Positions 1-12,500 of a stretch of DNA of 64,000 bases are shown here, piece by piece; the first letter of the stretch is position 1, and every line of letters begins with the position of its first letter. Both the position numbers and the translations under genes were made by a program. The stretch is from contig CM055099.1 of assembly GCA_029204225.1 (NCBI GenBank), positions 64,663,614 through 64,727,613 on the forward strand, written 5' to 3'. The notes under the pieces are model-generated. The model was not told where the DNA came from. It saw only the letters and a program-made list of their open reading frames with translations, and did not search any database. The stretch is from Diphasiastrum complanatum (lineage: Eukaryota; Streptophyta; Lycopodiopsida; Lycopodiales; Lycopodiaceae).

Positions 1-2
1 TT

Positions 3-596
3 GTTGTAGGCTTGGAGGAGAGACCAACAACACAACAAGATCAATTGAAGTATGACAAGAGGGCCAAGAAGGCTCTACACATGATAAAGATGAATGTTAC
101 CAATGAACTTCTCAAGGAAGTTGGTAAGTGCACATCATCTTTGGAAGCTTGGAATTCATTGAAGAAGCTTTATGAATCCAAGTCTACTTCTAGAGTGTTG
201 ACTCTAAGAAGGCAAATTTTTTCTTGTTTGCAAAAGAATGAAGAAAGTCCAAGTACTTTTGTTTTGAGAATGAAAGCACTGATTGATGAGTTAGCTTGCA
301 TAGATGAAAGCATTAAGGAAGGAGAGCTTATTCAAGTGATTCTTAATGGCTTGTTGGATGCTCATGCTAACATTGTTCAAAGTATTGCTATTCAAAAGAC
401 TTTGCCAAGTTTGATGGATCTTCAAGAGATCTTGATCAATGAGGAATATAGGCTTCAAGCAAGAGGTGGATCTACATCGACACTTCAAGAGGATGCTATG
501 TTCACAAAGGGCAAATTCAAGGGCAAAACCAAAAGCAAGTGGTCTAAAGGGCAAGATCAAGTGGATGCTTCTTCAAGTGGCAAAAAAGAAGGATAG
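3..596 (+). pseudogene. copia gag (UBN2-type), left end cut by window
   Basis: The reading frame is open from base 3 to the stop at 594-596, so the true start is upstream. It matches the copia gag fold that packages element RNA: a YDKRAKKALHMI stretch, a CTSSLEAWNSLKKLY stretch and the NEEYRLQ stretch that precedes the basic linker. The minus-strand copy at 34755-35093 keeps the start, beginning MATNGGF, and is very similar over the shared part. After the basic linker (KGKFKGK) the frame ends within four codons of a six-A run at about 583-588; the CCHC knuckle continues in another frame. A one-base slip in the A run explains the break. Confidence 0.88.
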
Positions 597-1008
597 ATCA
601 AAGCTCAAGTGCTTCTATTGTGGCATCAAAGGACACTTTGCAAGTGAGTGCTACAAGAAGAAGAGAGATCAAGGACACAAGCAAGGTAATCTTACTCTTG
701 ATGAGGATGGTTTGGATGTGCAAGATGCAAATGATAATGCTTTTGTGATGTCTTCATGTATGCTTGCTAATGATGGAGATTTAGATCCTTGGTGGATTGA
801 TAGTGGAGCAAGTTCACACATGACCTTTCACAAAGAATACTTCACTTATTTGTTGGCATATAGAGATGACAAGAGGGTGATCTACACGACCAATGATGGT
901 GAGTGTGCAATCAAAGGGATTGGCACAATTCCTATTTCTCTCTCTACAAATAGGAATTCATTTGGAGGATGTCTTGTTTATTCCATCTATTACCAAGAAT
1001 TTGCTTAG
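590..1008 (+). pseudogene. copia CCHC zinc knuckle and aspartic protease
   Basis: This is the continuation of gag in a new frame. The knuckle at 610-651 reads CFYCGIKGHFASEC, a perfect CX2CX4HX4C RNA-binding motif. About 50 codons later comes WWIDSGASSHMT (DSGAS at 799-813), the active-site loop of a retropepsin-type protease that cuts the polyprotein. The rest of the protease runs on to about 955, where the frame shifts again; the correct continuation (LEDVLFIPSITKNLLS) lies in the frame starting near 960. Confidence 0.85.
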
Positions 1009-1414
1009 TGTGAGTCAAATGCTGAGTAAGGGCCTCAAGGTGGAGTTTGATGGAGATGCTTGTTTGATCAAAAAGAAGGATGTCTTGATTGGAAAAGGTA
1101 AAAGTCAAGGGAAGTTGTTCAAACTTGATGCTTGTGTTATTGCTAACCAAGTTGGATGTGTTGCAAGGGAGCAAATTTCTATTCAAGAGGTTTGGCACAA
1201 AAGGATGGGACACCTCAACTTCAAGTCATTGGAGGTAATGGCAAGGAAGAAGGTTGTGATTGGTCTTCCAAATTCCTTAAGTAATGACAAGCATGTTTGT
1301 GAGTCTTGTGCTTTGTCTAAGTCACATAGACTACCTTATACTAGATCTATTTCTAGATCTACAAAGCCTTTTCAGCTTGTACATTTGGATATTTCATGGA
1401 TTTACTACAATTAG
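955..1414 (+). pseudogene. copia GAG-pre-integrase domain
   Basis: This covers the end of the protease (FIPSITKNLLSVSQML) and the zinc-binding HHCC N-terminal domain of integrase: WHKRMGHLNF supplies the two histidines and CESC the cysteine pair. It runs into LVHLDIS, whose Asp corresponds to the first catalytic residue of the integrase DDE triad. The usual GP after that Asp is lost by a frame change at about 1390-1400, and the frame stops at 1412-1414. Confidence 0.82.
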
Positions 1415-2290
1415 CAATAGTGGAGCTAAGATGTATGTAACATTCATTGATGATTTTAGTAGATTTTGTTGGATCTATCTACTAAAGAGCAAGGATGAAG
1501 TGTATGATGTCTTTGTCAAGTTCAAGAATGCAAGGGAGAACCAATTTTCCACAAAGATCAAGTGGGAGTATACAACATCAAGGACCCCCCACAACAAAAT
1601 GGAGTGGCTGAAAGGAATAATAGAACTTTATGTGAAAGTGCTAAAGCTATGAGGTTAAGTGCTAATCTTGACAAACCATTGTGGGATCAAGCTTTGTTGT
1701 GTGCCAATTTCTTGTGCAATAGGTGGCCGAGTGCTATTTTGGATGGAAGGACACCTTTTGAGATGCTATTCAAGAGGAGACTGAGTGTCAACTTTCTAAG
1801 AACCTTTGGATGCACTTGCTATGTCAACATTACTCTTGATGATAGGACCAAGGAGGATCCATCTTCAAGAAGAGGTATTTTTGTTGGATATAGTGAGGTG
1901 AGTAAAGCCTACAAGGTTTACATTCCTTCTACTAACAAAGTGATTGTTGGTAGAGATGTCATTTTTTATGAGGGAAACATTCCAAAGGTGTCTTCAAGCA
2001 TGATTGATGGTAAAGTAGATGGATCTAACATTCTTGATGTTGATGAGACGGATCCTACTTTGGATGGTGGTGATGATGGACCTTCATCAAGTCAAAAGCC
2101 AAGGAGAACATCAAGAGAAAGACAAGTACCTTCAAGGCTCACATATGATCAAAAGGGTAAACAAGTAGTTTCTGGAAATTATGTTGCTTTCCTAACCTCT
2201 TTGGATGAGCCTACAAGTGTAGATCAAGCAAGGAAAGAAGAGGAGTGGATCCAAGCAATGGATCTTGAGTATCAAGCTCTTATGAAGAGT
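1395..2290 (+). pseudogene. copia integrase core, second catalytic Asp deleted, and pol linker
   Basis: The part at about 1425-1560 (MYVTFIDDFSRFCWIYLL) is the first half of the integrase core. The normal TDNGGEY block with the second catalytic Asp is absent: the sequence jumps from FSTKIK to VYNIKDPPQQNGVAERNNR at about 1560-1625, which carries the catalytic Glu. The remainder (WDQALLCANFLCNR, GRTPFEMLF, FGCTCYVN, GIFVGYSEVSKAYKVY, VGRDVIFYEG) is the standard integrase C-terminal region, followed by a Ser/Arg-rich linker. At 2220-2290 the frame enters the first RT block (EEEWIQAMDLEYQALMKSGT) and then loses similarity. Confidence 0.85.
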
Positions 2291-3060
2291 GGAACATCTT
2301 TTGGAGGATCTTCTTGTGTATATGGAGCTATGCAAGTGGATGGATGTTATCTTGCTGTAAAATTAAGTATTGGATCTGGAAAACAAAGTTTGCTCAATAA
2401 CTTTGATGGTCAAGTTGAAAATCAAGAGGTTGATCTCAAAGGGCTTCAACTAGTCAAAAGAGAAGTTGGCAATTTGGAGCTAGTCAAGAGCATAAAAAAA
2501 GAGGTAATTGGCAAAGGTGTTATGGATCTGTTTTTACAACATATTGAAGACTCGAGTAAGGTCAAAGGAGCAGGAAGGAAATTTTGTTCAAGTTTACTTT
2601 ACTTGTTCTATCTCATGTTTGAGCAATTTCATGTGGATGTGTGCAAATTGTCAAGATATGGTAAAACTAGCTAATTGGTGAGCATTGTTTTGATGTTGGA
2701 TTTGTACTAGCATTCTTGGCTGATTTTGCTGATGGAAATGAAGCTATTGGAGGTTCATTATGTCACTCATTCATGGTCAAGTCATCAAGGTATGATGGTA
2801 TCTCGAGGCAAGATGAAGATGGATACAAGGCAACAAAGGACAAAGGAGGAGGAGACATGCAAGCGAATGTTGATCACTCACATTTATTGTTTGTTTGCTG
2901 TATTTTTCCAAAGAGTTCAGAGTTGGAAGCATGGTGGAATCATCTCACTTACATTCTATTTGATTCTTCATGTTCTAGTCACATTTTTAGATGTAAAATT
3001 GATATAAGAAATAGTGAAGCATCCCAAGTGGACACTATTCTCTATATCAATTATGGTTGT
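2290..3060 (+). other. non-pol filler replacing copia RT, with a module shared with 34.3 kb
   Basis: RT and most of RNase H should be here, but no frame shows RT motifs such as YVDD. Instead, about 2540-2625 (reading VRSKEQ then VQVYFT in one frame) closely matches the minus strand at about 34310-34400, where it follows the gag of the deleted family-1 element. The module is thus a property of the family, not of this copy alone. The rest of the stretch (2640-3060) is unrecognised. Confidence 0.6.
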
Positions 3061-3358
3061 TTCTATTTTGAGCATTACATCATTATTGAAAGAAGGTCTA
3101 TTCTTAGGAAGAAGATCATTCTCATGATGGATCAAAGTTCTATTGTCAAAAACTATGCTAGAAGCAAGCATATTGAGATACAATATCATTTTGCGAGGGA
3201 GCGAGTCATTGCAAAGGAGGTGGAGCTTCAACATGTGTCTTGCAGGGAATGTGTAGCTGATATCTTCACCAAAGCATTGGGAAAAGACTTGTTCATGAAG
3301 CATAGGACTTCACTTGGAGTATTATCAAAGTCTATGCTAAAACTAGTTGAAGAGGGAG
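3060..3358 (+). pseudogene. copia RNase H C-terminal tail
   Basis: It reads in one frame to the stop at 3361-3363 and carries the family-typical ending: ARSKHIEIQYHF, then VADIFTKAL, then a short LGVL tail just before the polypurine tract. The catalytic residues of RNase H lie upstream and are missing. The homologous tail of another copy is at about 19201-19365 on the minus strand. Confidence 0.85.
3349..3358 (+). promoter_or_regulatory. polypurine tract (plus-strand primer)
   Basis: GAAGAGGGAG sits directly before the LTR start. The identical ten bases stand (reverse complement, 19201-19210) before the LTR of the minus-strand copy, which supports its role as plus-strand priming site. Confidence 0.8.
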
Positions 3359-4008
3359 TGTGAAAGATTCAACTAGTTTCATCACATTTTGCAATATTTC
3401 CATATTTGGCATATTGAGGCCAAAACTTGTTTTAGACTTAGAGGTTGACTTTTTAAAGTTCATTAGTCTAAATTTCATTTGAATAAACACTTTTTGAAAG
3501 TGTGGGAAAGATAGAATGCGAGTTTGAGTAGATTCAATTTGAATAAGTTGGGTACATTGAATCTAGACCCAAAATTGGTAGGGTTAGCATTTTGGTGGGA
3601 AAGCCAAGTGGCCAAATAGGGTTTGGACCTGCTATAAAAGGATGTAACTCGTGGAGAGAGTAATTTTCTCTCTTCTCTATCTCATTTCATGCTTATACAT
3701 GGTTCTCTTGGGTTCTACTATCCATTGGTGCACTATCTTGGTGATTGCTTGCAATTCTATGTGTAGAATGATCTATATTTGCTATTTTTGGATCCACACA
3801 TGTGAAATACAGTAGCTTGCTGGTTTTGTACGGACAACAACAGTACATAATCATTTCATTCAAGTTTGATCAAGTTCTATTAGTGTTTGCATCTCAAATT
3901 GTGTGTAGATGCTAATTTTTCTACATTGGTGAAATTGGTAGTGTATTTCTCTTTCTAACCAAAGACCATTCAAGTAGATTGGATCTTAAGGATCTGAAAT
4001 CTTTCACA
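3359..4008 (+). repeat. 3' LTR, family-1 copia (650 bp)
   Basis: The LTR begins TGTGAAAGATT and ends AATCTTTCACA, an 11-bp perfect inverted terminal repeat with the canonical TG...CA ends. The polypurine tract stands immediately before it. It contains a TATA box (CTATAAAAG, 3632-3640) and a CT-rich start of R at about 3660-3690. The three other LTR copies in the window align along it. Confidence 0.92.
3632..3640 (+). promoter_or_regulatory. LTR TATA box
   Basis: CTATAAAAG lies in the middle of the LTR, about 25-30 bases before the CT-rich segment where R would begin. The minus-strand copies have TTATAACAG or TTATAAATAG at the same place. Confidence 0.6.
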
Positions 4009-5308
4009 ATATTGATGCTCACAACCAATTTAGCTGAAGTTGTTCATAGTGTATGGAAGAGGGTGGATGGTCAAAGCACAAATGCGACACTACAGCAGAC
4101 ACATGTGGGTGATATGTCAAATTCCATACTTCAAAGTGCAAGAGAAAATTTCTTGCAGGAAAATTTATTGGGGGATGTTCATAAATGTAGGATGTGATAT
4201 CACGTGTGCGTGCAAACGTTGTGCTTTTATTGTTGGTGTCTCGTTTTAGAATCTATTAATAATTTTGTGGAGACTATAAACTTTACCTTTGACTCGTGTC
4301 ATATTCAAACAATACGAAGAAAACGACTTGTTGGTGAATGGAATTATGAGAAAGATGCAGGTGTGGAGTACATAGCAGGTCAACGTAGAAAGAATTGTCG
4401 TCCCATGTCCAATACTAGTTCAGTTGCTAACCATAAAGAGGTCTCCAATAACCGACAAAATGGGGATTTGAAAAAGTGTGAAGCTGTCTTTGAAAGGCAA
4501 GCGAATAGTAGTTGGTGGGTGATTTGTCGATTGAATCCTTTAGGCAAACATAAGAGTCATCGAATGAGATCTAAGGGCTGAGGTCATTGCAATAAGGTGA
4601 TCTCCACATACTTGTTTTTATGAAAAAAGGAAGTACAACAAAGGAGAATGCAATCAATACATGTGCTTTTGTCCCACTGATATTCGTTGCACATGGGTTG
4701 TCAATGCAAACATCGTCAAATGCACCAACTAGAGCTAAAGATTTTTGGATGGTCCAAAAAGACACTTTGTTGATGCAATCTGAGTTGAACATTTTGAATT
4801 CTGGTGGGTACCTATTGGAAACAAAATGTCAAAATGATCCAACGGCTATGTTGGATCCTAATAACAACATTAAAACTACACATAATTCAGGTCCACATGT
4901 ATCAAAACAAGAAGTTGATAATGACAATAATCGAAACAAGATGAGACGAATATCAAAAGTTTGTCCAAAAATGCAAAAGGACCGCTTATGAATGCTAGTA
5001 TCCATGAAATATCTAGAACTTCAAAGGAACATAATGAGTTATTTGTTATTGAGAGCTTTGATAGTAATGGAATTGGGATGACATACAATAATACGATTTC
5101 AAAAGAGCTCTATTACACGTGCATAATTTTTGGAGAAGCATTAAACAAAAAATATACCACATGTAAGCATATGTATTATGTTCACTTGAGATTGAATGGA
5201 AACATGTTTATTCATCAACCAATACTTAGTCAACAAGAGTTGTTCCTTAACATCTTAAAGTTGCTATTTGTTGTTCAGACTACTACAATGTTTGCTTCTC
5301 TTTTTTAA
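4009..5308 (+). pseudogene. decayed MULE-type transposase / SWIM zinc-finger sequence
   Basis: Three frames together give a protein-like trace. It begins TTNLAEVVHSVWKR (about 4021), the kind of block seen near the end of MULE-type transposases, and ends at about 5080-5290 with YYTCIIFGEALNKKYTTCKHMYYVHLR and FIHQPILSQQEL, which resembles a SWIM finger (CxC...CxH) with its first Cys lost. In between, 4204-4581 and 4620-4991 are open but not recognisable. SWIM fingers normally bind DNA or protein in Mutator-like transposases and related proteins. The family-1 LTR joins directly at 4008/4009. The call rests on memory of family patterns, so it is moderate. Confidence 0.45.
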
Positions 5309-8300
5309 TTTAAATTTATATAGATTTTCGAACTTCAATCGGTTGGTTGAATGTAAATTTGAAATGTAGGATAGAGTTACAAATGATGTGTTCTCTTCTT
5401 TTGTCAACAATTTGGAGATTGTCAAAATCAGTGATTTAGTAAATAATAAACTCACATCACTCTTTACTCGTAAAATGTGAAGCCCCTTGTCATTATTATC
5501 TAAAATGTGGCAAGAATATCTCATAAACCAAAAGAAATTAAAGTATAAGCAAATATTCTCCAATTATTTGTACAGGTTTTTTTATCGATCGTATTTTCGA
5601 ATCGCTATTTGATAGATTTTCCATATCTTGATAGATTTTGATTGTTTTTTTTTCTTTTTGTTTAGAACCATCGCTATTAACAATACTCACTCACTATATT
5701 TGTTTAGAACCATCGCTATTAACAATACTCACTCATTATTTGATATTGGATAAATAATATCAACTTTTGAATAGTTTTTAAATTTAGTCTTGGCTAACAA
5801 GCCTAATTAGGGTTCAGTGTTGCATGATAAATCACGTAACCATGTCTATCAAGACATAGAAAGATTGTAAGTGCTCATTTTGTAGTAGAACATCTCCACA
5901 TTTAACACTGCTTACTAGCTCTAGTAGCTGCATGTAACACTATTTTTCACTATTAACACTAAAGCATGAACAGAAAATCTCAAAATAGTAGGAAGCCTAG
6001 GCTTCTCTTACTCTCCTACATTACAAGCCTATGCATCCATCACATCTTCAAGCAAATAGCAAAACATCACATCAATCAACATCACATTCCACAATTAAAA
6101 AATGCAAATACTTTTACTCCACGTTGTTCATGCCTACACACACCCCAAATTGGGCTAGTATCATATGCCTATAAATTGCTATGGTATCATGTATGATACG
6201 AGCCAAGATCTCTATTCCATATCATATTGTCATAGCTGAATTTGCCTTATTCCCTTAAATTTTGAGACCAATTTTCCAAATGATTATTTACACACAAAGT
6301 TACAAAGTTTGGAAATAGGGAGACAAGATACGACACTAAAATCCTCTCAATGAATATCTCCCACCATGGTATTTAGGCCTCTCTAGTGTTGCAATCATTT
6401 TGTATTTTAGTGTCTCATCTTCCCAGAGTGACTCACCAATACATCAAAAAGTTTATTTATTGTGCATATGTCTAGAGAACCTAGCATGGTCCACTCATAA
6501 AAGAATATGCTTCTCACCAAGATGCATGGACCATAACAACCAATTATTGTAATCTGTAGATTATTTTTCTTGACCTAAACATGATTTAAGAGTACTTATG
6601 TTTGTTCCTTTAGATGTAAGCATTTAGCTTGTTCGCTTGACTCTCACTTACGTGGGTTTTGAAGTTAATGAATGGATGTACATACACTATAACATCTAGA
6701 TAGCTCTAAGATGAAACAAAATTACAAATAAGTACATAAAGAACTAAAGTGTAAGTCGATTGGTTTTTAAGCCTATGCTACTTTAAACTACTTATGATTA
6801 ATATCATGGTAGACTCATTATTCATGATCACTGAAAGAACCCTCAATATGAGAGTATGGTTCTCACCACGATGCATGTACCATTATGACAAAAAAGACAT
6901 AATGGAGTCCACGGACAAAGTCTTAGATCATTAACTTCATCATAAATAGTGTGGACCAAATTCTATGACATCCCTTTTGAACATTTAGTCAAAGCTTAAG
7001 GACTCAATCATGATTAAGCCCTATATTTCAATTATTTTGTACCAAGCCACTAAGCAAGAAGTGTTTTGTTTATTGTACTCCCTAGCACAACCAATTGATG
7101 ATTAGCAAGGCGCAAATTCTTTTTTGCATCTCAAATGATTTTGCATGTAATTGATTGTAGCATTATAGGTCATCATTGAGGACAAACATCTCATGTAAAT
7201 GAACTTGTGGTAAAATCAAATGCAGTCTAGTGGTGGAACAAGTGGCACCATATCACTACTATTTTATCACTTCTTGCTTGCTATATAATGAAGCTATTTT
7301 AAAGATGTGAATATGTCGCTACATCTTAGAAATCTTCTGTCTTTTCAATAAAATTAATTGAAGGGAAAAAAAACATGGATCTCTTAAAACTAACATACTT
7401 TCGACTTTTCAAAATCTTCAAATAGGATTTAGTTTCATTGAACATATGAAACATCTAAGGATGCACCTGTTTCTCAAAGGTTCTGGCTCTTTGCTTTCAA
7501 TGAAGCAGCAGATAACAAACACAGGTTCATTATATTTTCCCTATTTTAGAGCATTGTTGACAAAAGACTTAGCAGTGGACTTATATTTCAGAGATAAATT
7601 GTACTCACCTGTCACAATATCCTGGTATTAGATGGTTTCTTGTCTATGATAACTAGCAAAAAGAAGGCCATGAATGAGTAGAACATATTGACTTTACATG
7701 AAAGTGAGTAAGAACATTTCGGTATCCTATCAACATCTGAAAATGATAGAATAGTCGATCAAGTCCTAGAAGATGCAGACCTGACTTCCAGCTGCAGGAC
7801 ATCTAACCAAATTAACCTCGAAAATGAAAGGCCACTGCTATATGCCGTTGTGAAGTGATCGTGCAACATAAATTTGGTACATCTCTTCTATTTCAGTCCA
7901 CATCTCTCTTTTGTAATTCCAGCCTGCAGATGATGTTTACAATAGGCAGCCACTGCCTCCCACGTGTTGGCTGCAACAAATAGCAGACTTTGTTTGTGCC
8001 TCGATAGACTGCAGCTACAGCTCATCTCACAACATTCTTGTGGTGGCATCATGCTAAATTCTAAAGTCCTATCTTCTGGAATTGATAAGTTACAGGAAAG
8101 CGAACTTTTTTTTGGCCTAATCTTGCAGCTAACCAAGCATACTTCAAGGTATTGTGATCATTGTTGCAGCTACGTGGCAGGGCTAGAGCCATGGTAACTG
8201 GCAGGGCTAAATGCAGCAACCATCTATTGCAGCTTAGTGTGCTTGTTACTAACTCAAAGAAAATATGTAGGAATAATGCAAGAAGGCAAACCTTCGGGAA

Positions 8301-9532
8301 ATAGCTCACCAAGCTTTCATTGGATCATTTGTGCAGGCAGCTGAAACTAAAAATTCAAGATGATGTCAGCAGCAAACTAAAAAACGGCTGAGTGAGCTAA
8401 TATACTGATAAGAAGCATTTTCAAACACAACATTTCAGTTGCATGTGACAGAATTCAAAGTACGCTACACGACAGGCCATTAAGAAATTAGAAAGAAATG
8501 AGCAATGTTCTCTGGATGGGTTCATTAGCATCCAAGGAGAACAACAATTGCCAATGTTAGGGATGGTTCAAATAGCTTCAACTTATAAATAGCTTTGAGC
8601 AATGTCTGGCGTGATGAGGAATCTTGTTTCCTGCCAGTTCTTGATATCATTCCTCCTAGAAGTTGAACAGTGAACTGCTGATCAAAAGATAGAACAATAT
8701 TGGACAAAAATGAAAAATGCATGAGAACAATGAAAAATCTGCGTCCCGAATCAATTCCAAACATCACTTCCAACCCTCCCCTAACCTGCAGATCAAATAG
8801 CTGCTACCACACAAAGTAAAACAGATTACCACACAAGAGCTTGTTGTAAAGTGGCTGTGCACCATGACATGCTTCTCTTTAAATCTTTCTCCATAATTTC
8901 TGAAAATGTCGTCAATCCTAGGGCGCATAATTGAACACACTGAGTGCGAAGTTAAGAAACTGTAAAGTGTCTTTTGGCAATACTTTGGTCATTTGCATGA
9001 TATAATCATTTCGTAAAATTACACAGCGTTTTGCATGCATGCAAGCGTTCTGCTTGAAAATGATTCAGATAATGAAATACTATTGCATTACAATATCTTA
9101 TTGCATGTACTCAACAAACATAAATGATACCTCAAATATCTTAGCATCCTGACCGCTTAGCCTTCATCAGGACTGATGAGTGAAAGAGCTGCATCCAACA
9201 TAGTACGAAAAGAAAAAAGATTTTTGATCTGCTCAATGTTCTAATGCGTTCCAACGTTTCCACAAGTCCATTTTTTGTGTTCTGAAGACTCTGCTACTGT
9301 AGCATAGGTCCCATTCAAAGCAGGAAGAAGGAACTATGATCAGGTAAACCCATGGGTTTAAGAAAAGGAAAGCCCAATTGCACTTGCCTGCAAGATAAGA
9401 TCCAGTATCTAGACATTCCAGGAAATCTTTTCACGGATTTTTGTCCAGGAAAAATGTACAATGGACACTAAGGACCAGACATACACTGTAAGATACTGCT
9501 GTAGCTTTTTTGGAGAAACACAAAGGAAGCAA
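5309..9532. other. intergenic; 3' flank of RMR
   Basis: I see no protein-coding gene. Contents: a 42-bp tandem duplication (5657-5740), AT-rich single-copy-looking DNA, and a somewhat more GC-balanced stretch at about 7740-9500 that may include the 3' UTR or downstream flank of the minus-strand RMR gene. No poly-A signal could be assigned with confidence. Confidence 0.5.
5657..5740. repeat. tandem duplication, 42-bp period, two copies
   Basis: TTTAGAACCATCGCTATTAA followed by CAATACTCACTCA occurs twice, 42 bases apart, with only the last few bases differing. It probably arose by slippage. Confidence 0.85.
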
Positions 9533-12500
9533 TTAACTTGAAGAATATGAGCGTGCATATGACATAAGGCTGCCATTTTGATGTGACCAGGAAACAGAAT
9601 AGGCACTATGAGAATGGAATGAATGCGTTGACAAAGATACAGGAACCACTACAGAGGATGAGTAAGAGGATGCCAAGGAATGGGATGGTGAAGCGAATGA
9701 TCCCACTGAAGGCATTTGAGTGGTTGCAGAGATACTCAAAGCACCTGAAGATGCTCTCCCAATTGATCCAGTGTTAGTTATTCTGATGGGTATATGCCTA
9801 GAAGACACAATTGTAAATGGCAATCTTGGGACAGCAGCTAACAAAGGTGTACTTTCTGAAGCTACAATGGCCTCTGCATCCACACGGACATCTCGTTTGC
9901 ATTTTGGACAAAACGATTGCCTCAGGAGTAGCCATCGATCAATGCAAGTTGCATGAAATTCTACAAACACCAAGAAAAACAAATTCAACAAATCTTTAAT
10001 CTGTACAGTTCATTAAACCAGATACACTCTTATGGCAAAAATGGTAAACAAGATAGTTGAATGCAGTGAACAAAGAGACAAGTTGACCAAATGTCCATAG
10101 AATCTCTACTTGGTGTTCTATCTCTACTACAAAAGATAGATGGTCTACCCATAGTTAGCATTCTGAAGTTGTGCTTCATGGGCATTATGCATTTCAAGAT
10201 CGACAAAGACAAGAATGCGAGTTCATCTATGATCAACTGAGTTTTGAGAGCAACTTCTAGCCAAGATGGTCCAGTTGGTCATGAATAATTGTCGTGAGTG
10301 TGTGTGTGTGTGTGAAGAGGTAAGTCACGTGTCACATCCATCGCACTTTCAGTAGTCATATAACATATTCATTGCATAAAACAGGAATAGTTTAGTTAAT
10401 TTCCGGACATCAAGGCAACTGAACTTGGAAAAGCTAACAACCACGAGGTTTGACTGATGTTTACTGACATTTTATCGTACTCAAGATTCCTTCACATGTG
10501 CAGGCACAGCCGGGTCAAATGGCAGCTAGTCCAAGATTTCAGACTGTGGAACCATTATTGTTTGATCCATTTGTTGATGCAACACATGAAGTATCAAATT
10601 TCACACCATTGCATGAAATAGGAGCAATTTAGCCATCTTCCACAAAACACTAACTAAACTTGGAAAAGCTAATAGTCAGAAGATTTGACTAATGTTTTGT
10701 CATGCTCAAAAGTCCTTCACTTCTGGAAGCAAAGCTATGTGAGCTGGCAGGCTGCAGCTAGCCCAAGACTTCAGACAGCGGAGCCACAACTGAAAGGCAC
10801 CAAGACGATGATTTCAAACCAGTGTGAGAAGGATGAATTCTAGAACCATAACATGGACGTAATGGAGGTATTGCAGCTTTTATATAATGTTTCAAGATTG
10901 GTTAATTGTAAGAGTTGCACACTTGACCCTCATTACAAGTTTGTCGACCATATCAACAGGCTTTACAGGGTCTAAGAACAGTGGAAAAGCTAGCAATTAT
11001 TCGTAAGTTTTATTCATTCTATTTTCATCCCTTGCACATGCGTGCCCAATCAATAAAAGTGGTATCAACATTCTCCAAGTAGTATGAACGACCCCCAGCC
11101 ATCTCTACACTTCCAAAGAATGTTCATGTTGCTTGGGGAACATTTCCAGTCAATCATTCCTCGATGGTGTGAACACACAGTGTTGGGGAAATTACCACCC
11201 CAGAAGACATCCCTTTTCAGGGCAATTTGCAGATTTGAAGCTGAAAAGTTTGAGGGTCAGTGACCCAAGTCTGCAAGCTCGTGCCTTATTTTTAAAGTTT
11301 GTGAGAAGTCTCATCAATTGTAATCAGAGGAAATTATGATTATTAGGGTAGCTAAAGGGAATTATTACATACCTGCTCATGAGAGGGGTAATTAGGATTA
11401 TGGTCCTAACAGACAGAATCTAGGCTATGTGCTGTCCACCAATAATTGAACATGACATGGCTGGGAACTGAAAAGTTTTCACAGATTCATGAAGTAAGAG
11501 TGAATGCAAGATCTGAGGAGAAGCTTTTAGCATACCCTGAAACTCTGACCCAGCAAGAATGCCTACAGGTCACAAGAACAAGGGCAGGTTCATGGATTAT
11601 GTTAAGTGAGAAGGAGAAACAACCTGAAGCATGTCAACCTGCTAGGATTTGCTACATTACAGTGGGAGGAGTTAGACAATACCTTGTTGGGAATGGCAAC
11701 AACCTCATTTAAGGACGATCAACTTGAATTGAACAGTGAAGTTAAGATGACCGATGCACACTGGGTAGCAAAATTTCTGAAGCTACCAAATGCAGGTGAT
11801 GGGGTCACTGATGATCTACTTCGATGAGGAAGGTTAAAATGGGAAATGGGTTTTGATTGCTAAACGTTGCCATCTGCAATTGTTGAAGTTTATGTTACAG
11901 GTGGCTCATGTCCTGACATGGAGAGTTTGTCCTAATTACCTTTCTTGCGCACTAACATTTGTGTGGTGGCCCTGACCATTTTTAGAGGCAAAGTCGTGAA
12001 GTGGGTCGACTGCCATGCCTGGTGGTGCCTGGTGGTGACACTTTGAGAGGCGACCGAGATCAACGGAACTTCCCAAGCAACTCGAAGACTCTCGTAAGGA
12101 GGATGCTCAAGCCATGGATATAAAGTCGTTTTGAATAGCGATACCTTATTTCCTAAGATGCCCAATAACACTGTACATAGTGAAGATGAAGCAGGAGTTG
12201 ACAGTCTGAGCAAGGAAGCAACAAATGAGAAGGGGGACACATCATAGCCCTACCGAGAATAGACCTATTGTTGATGGAGGTACATAGCCTACGAACTCCT
12301 GAACCTTCATCATCAGGGATAGAGGTGAGTGGAGCCAAACTGTCATCAAACACTGCGAAAGCCCCAACACAAAAGACATGTATCGATTAAAAAAATGTTG
12401 AGGAGTGCTTATATTGGCAGGTCGTCGATACTAAAAGATGGAAATGGTGCGATTCCAAACCGCCTATTGTGGAATTAATGATCCAAGAGGAACCGAAAGC

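Larger units (their letters stand above)
1..4008 (+). mobile_element. Ty1/copia retrotransposon, 3' part with 3' LTR (family 1)
   Basis: The order gag, CCHC knuckle, aspartic protease, integrase, RT stub, RNase H tail, polypurine tract and LTR is that of Ty1/copia. The left part of gag, the primer site and the 5' LTR lie outside the window. The coding region is broken by several frame changes and by two large losses: the middle of the integrase core, and nearly all of RT with the start of RNase H. It cannot code for its own movement. Copies of the same LTR are found at 18822-19200, 33656-34290 and 35692-36327 on the minus strand. The element ends exactly at the start of a MULE/SWIM-like fragment, so it probably inserted into that older transposon. 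Confidence 0.93.
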
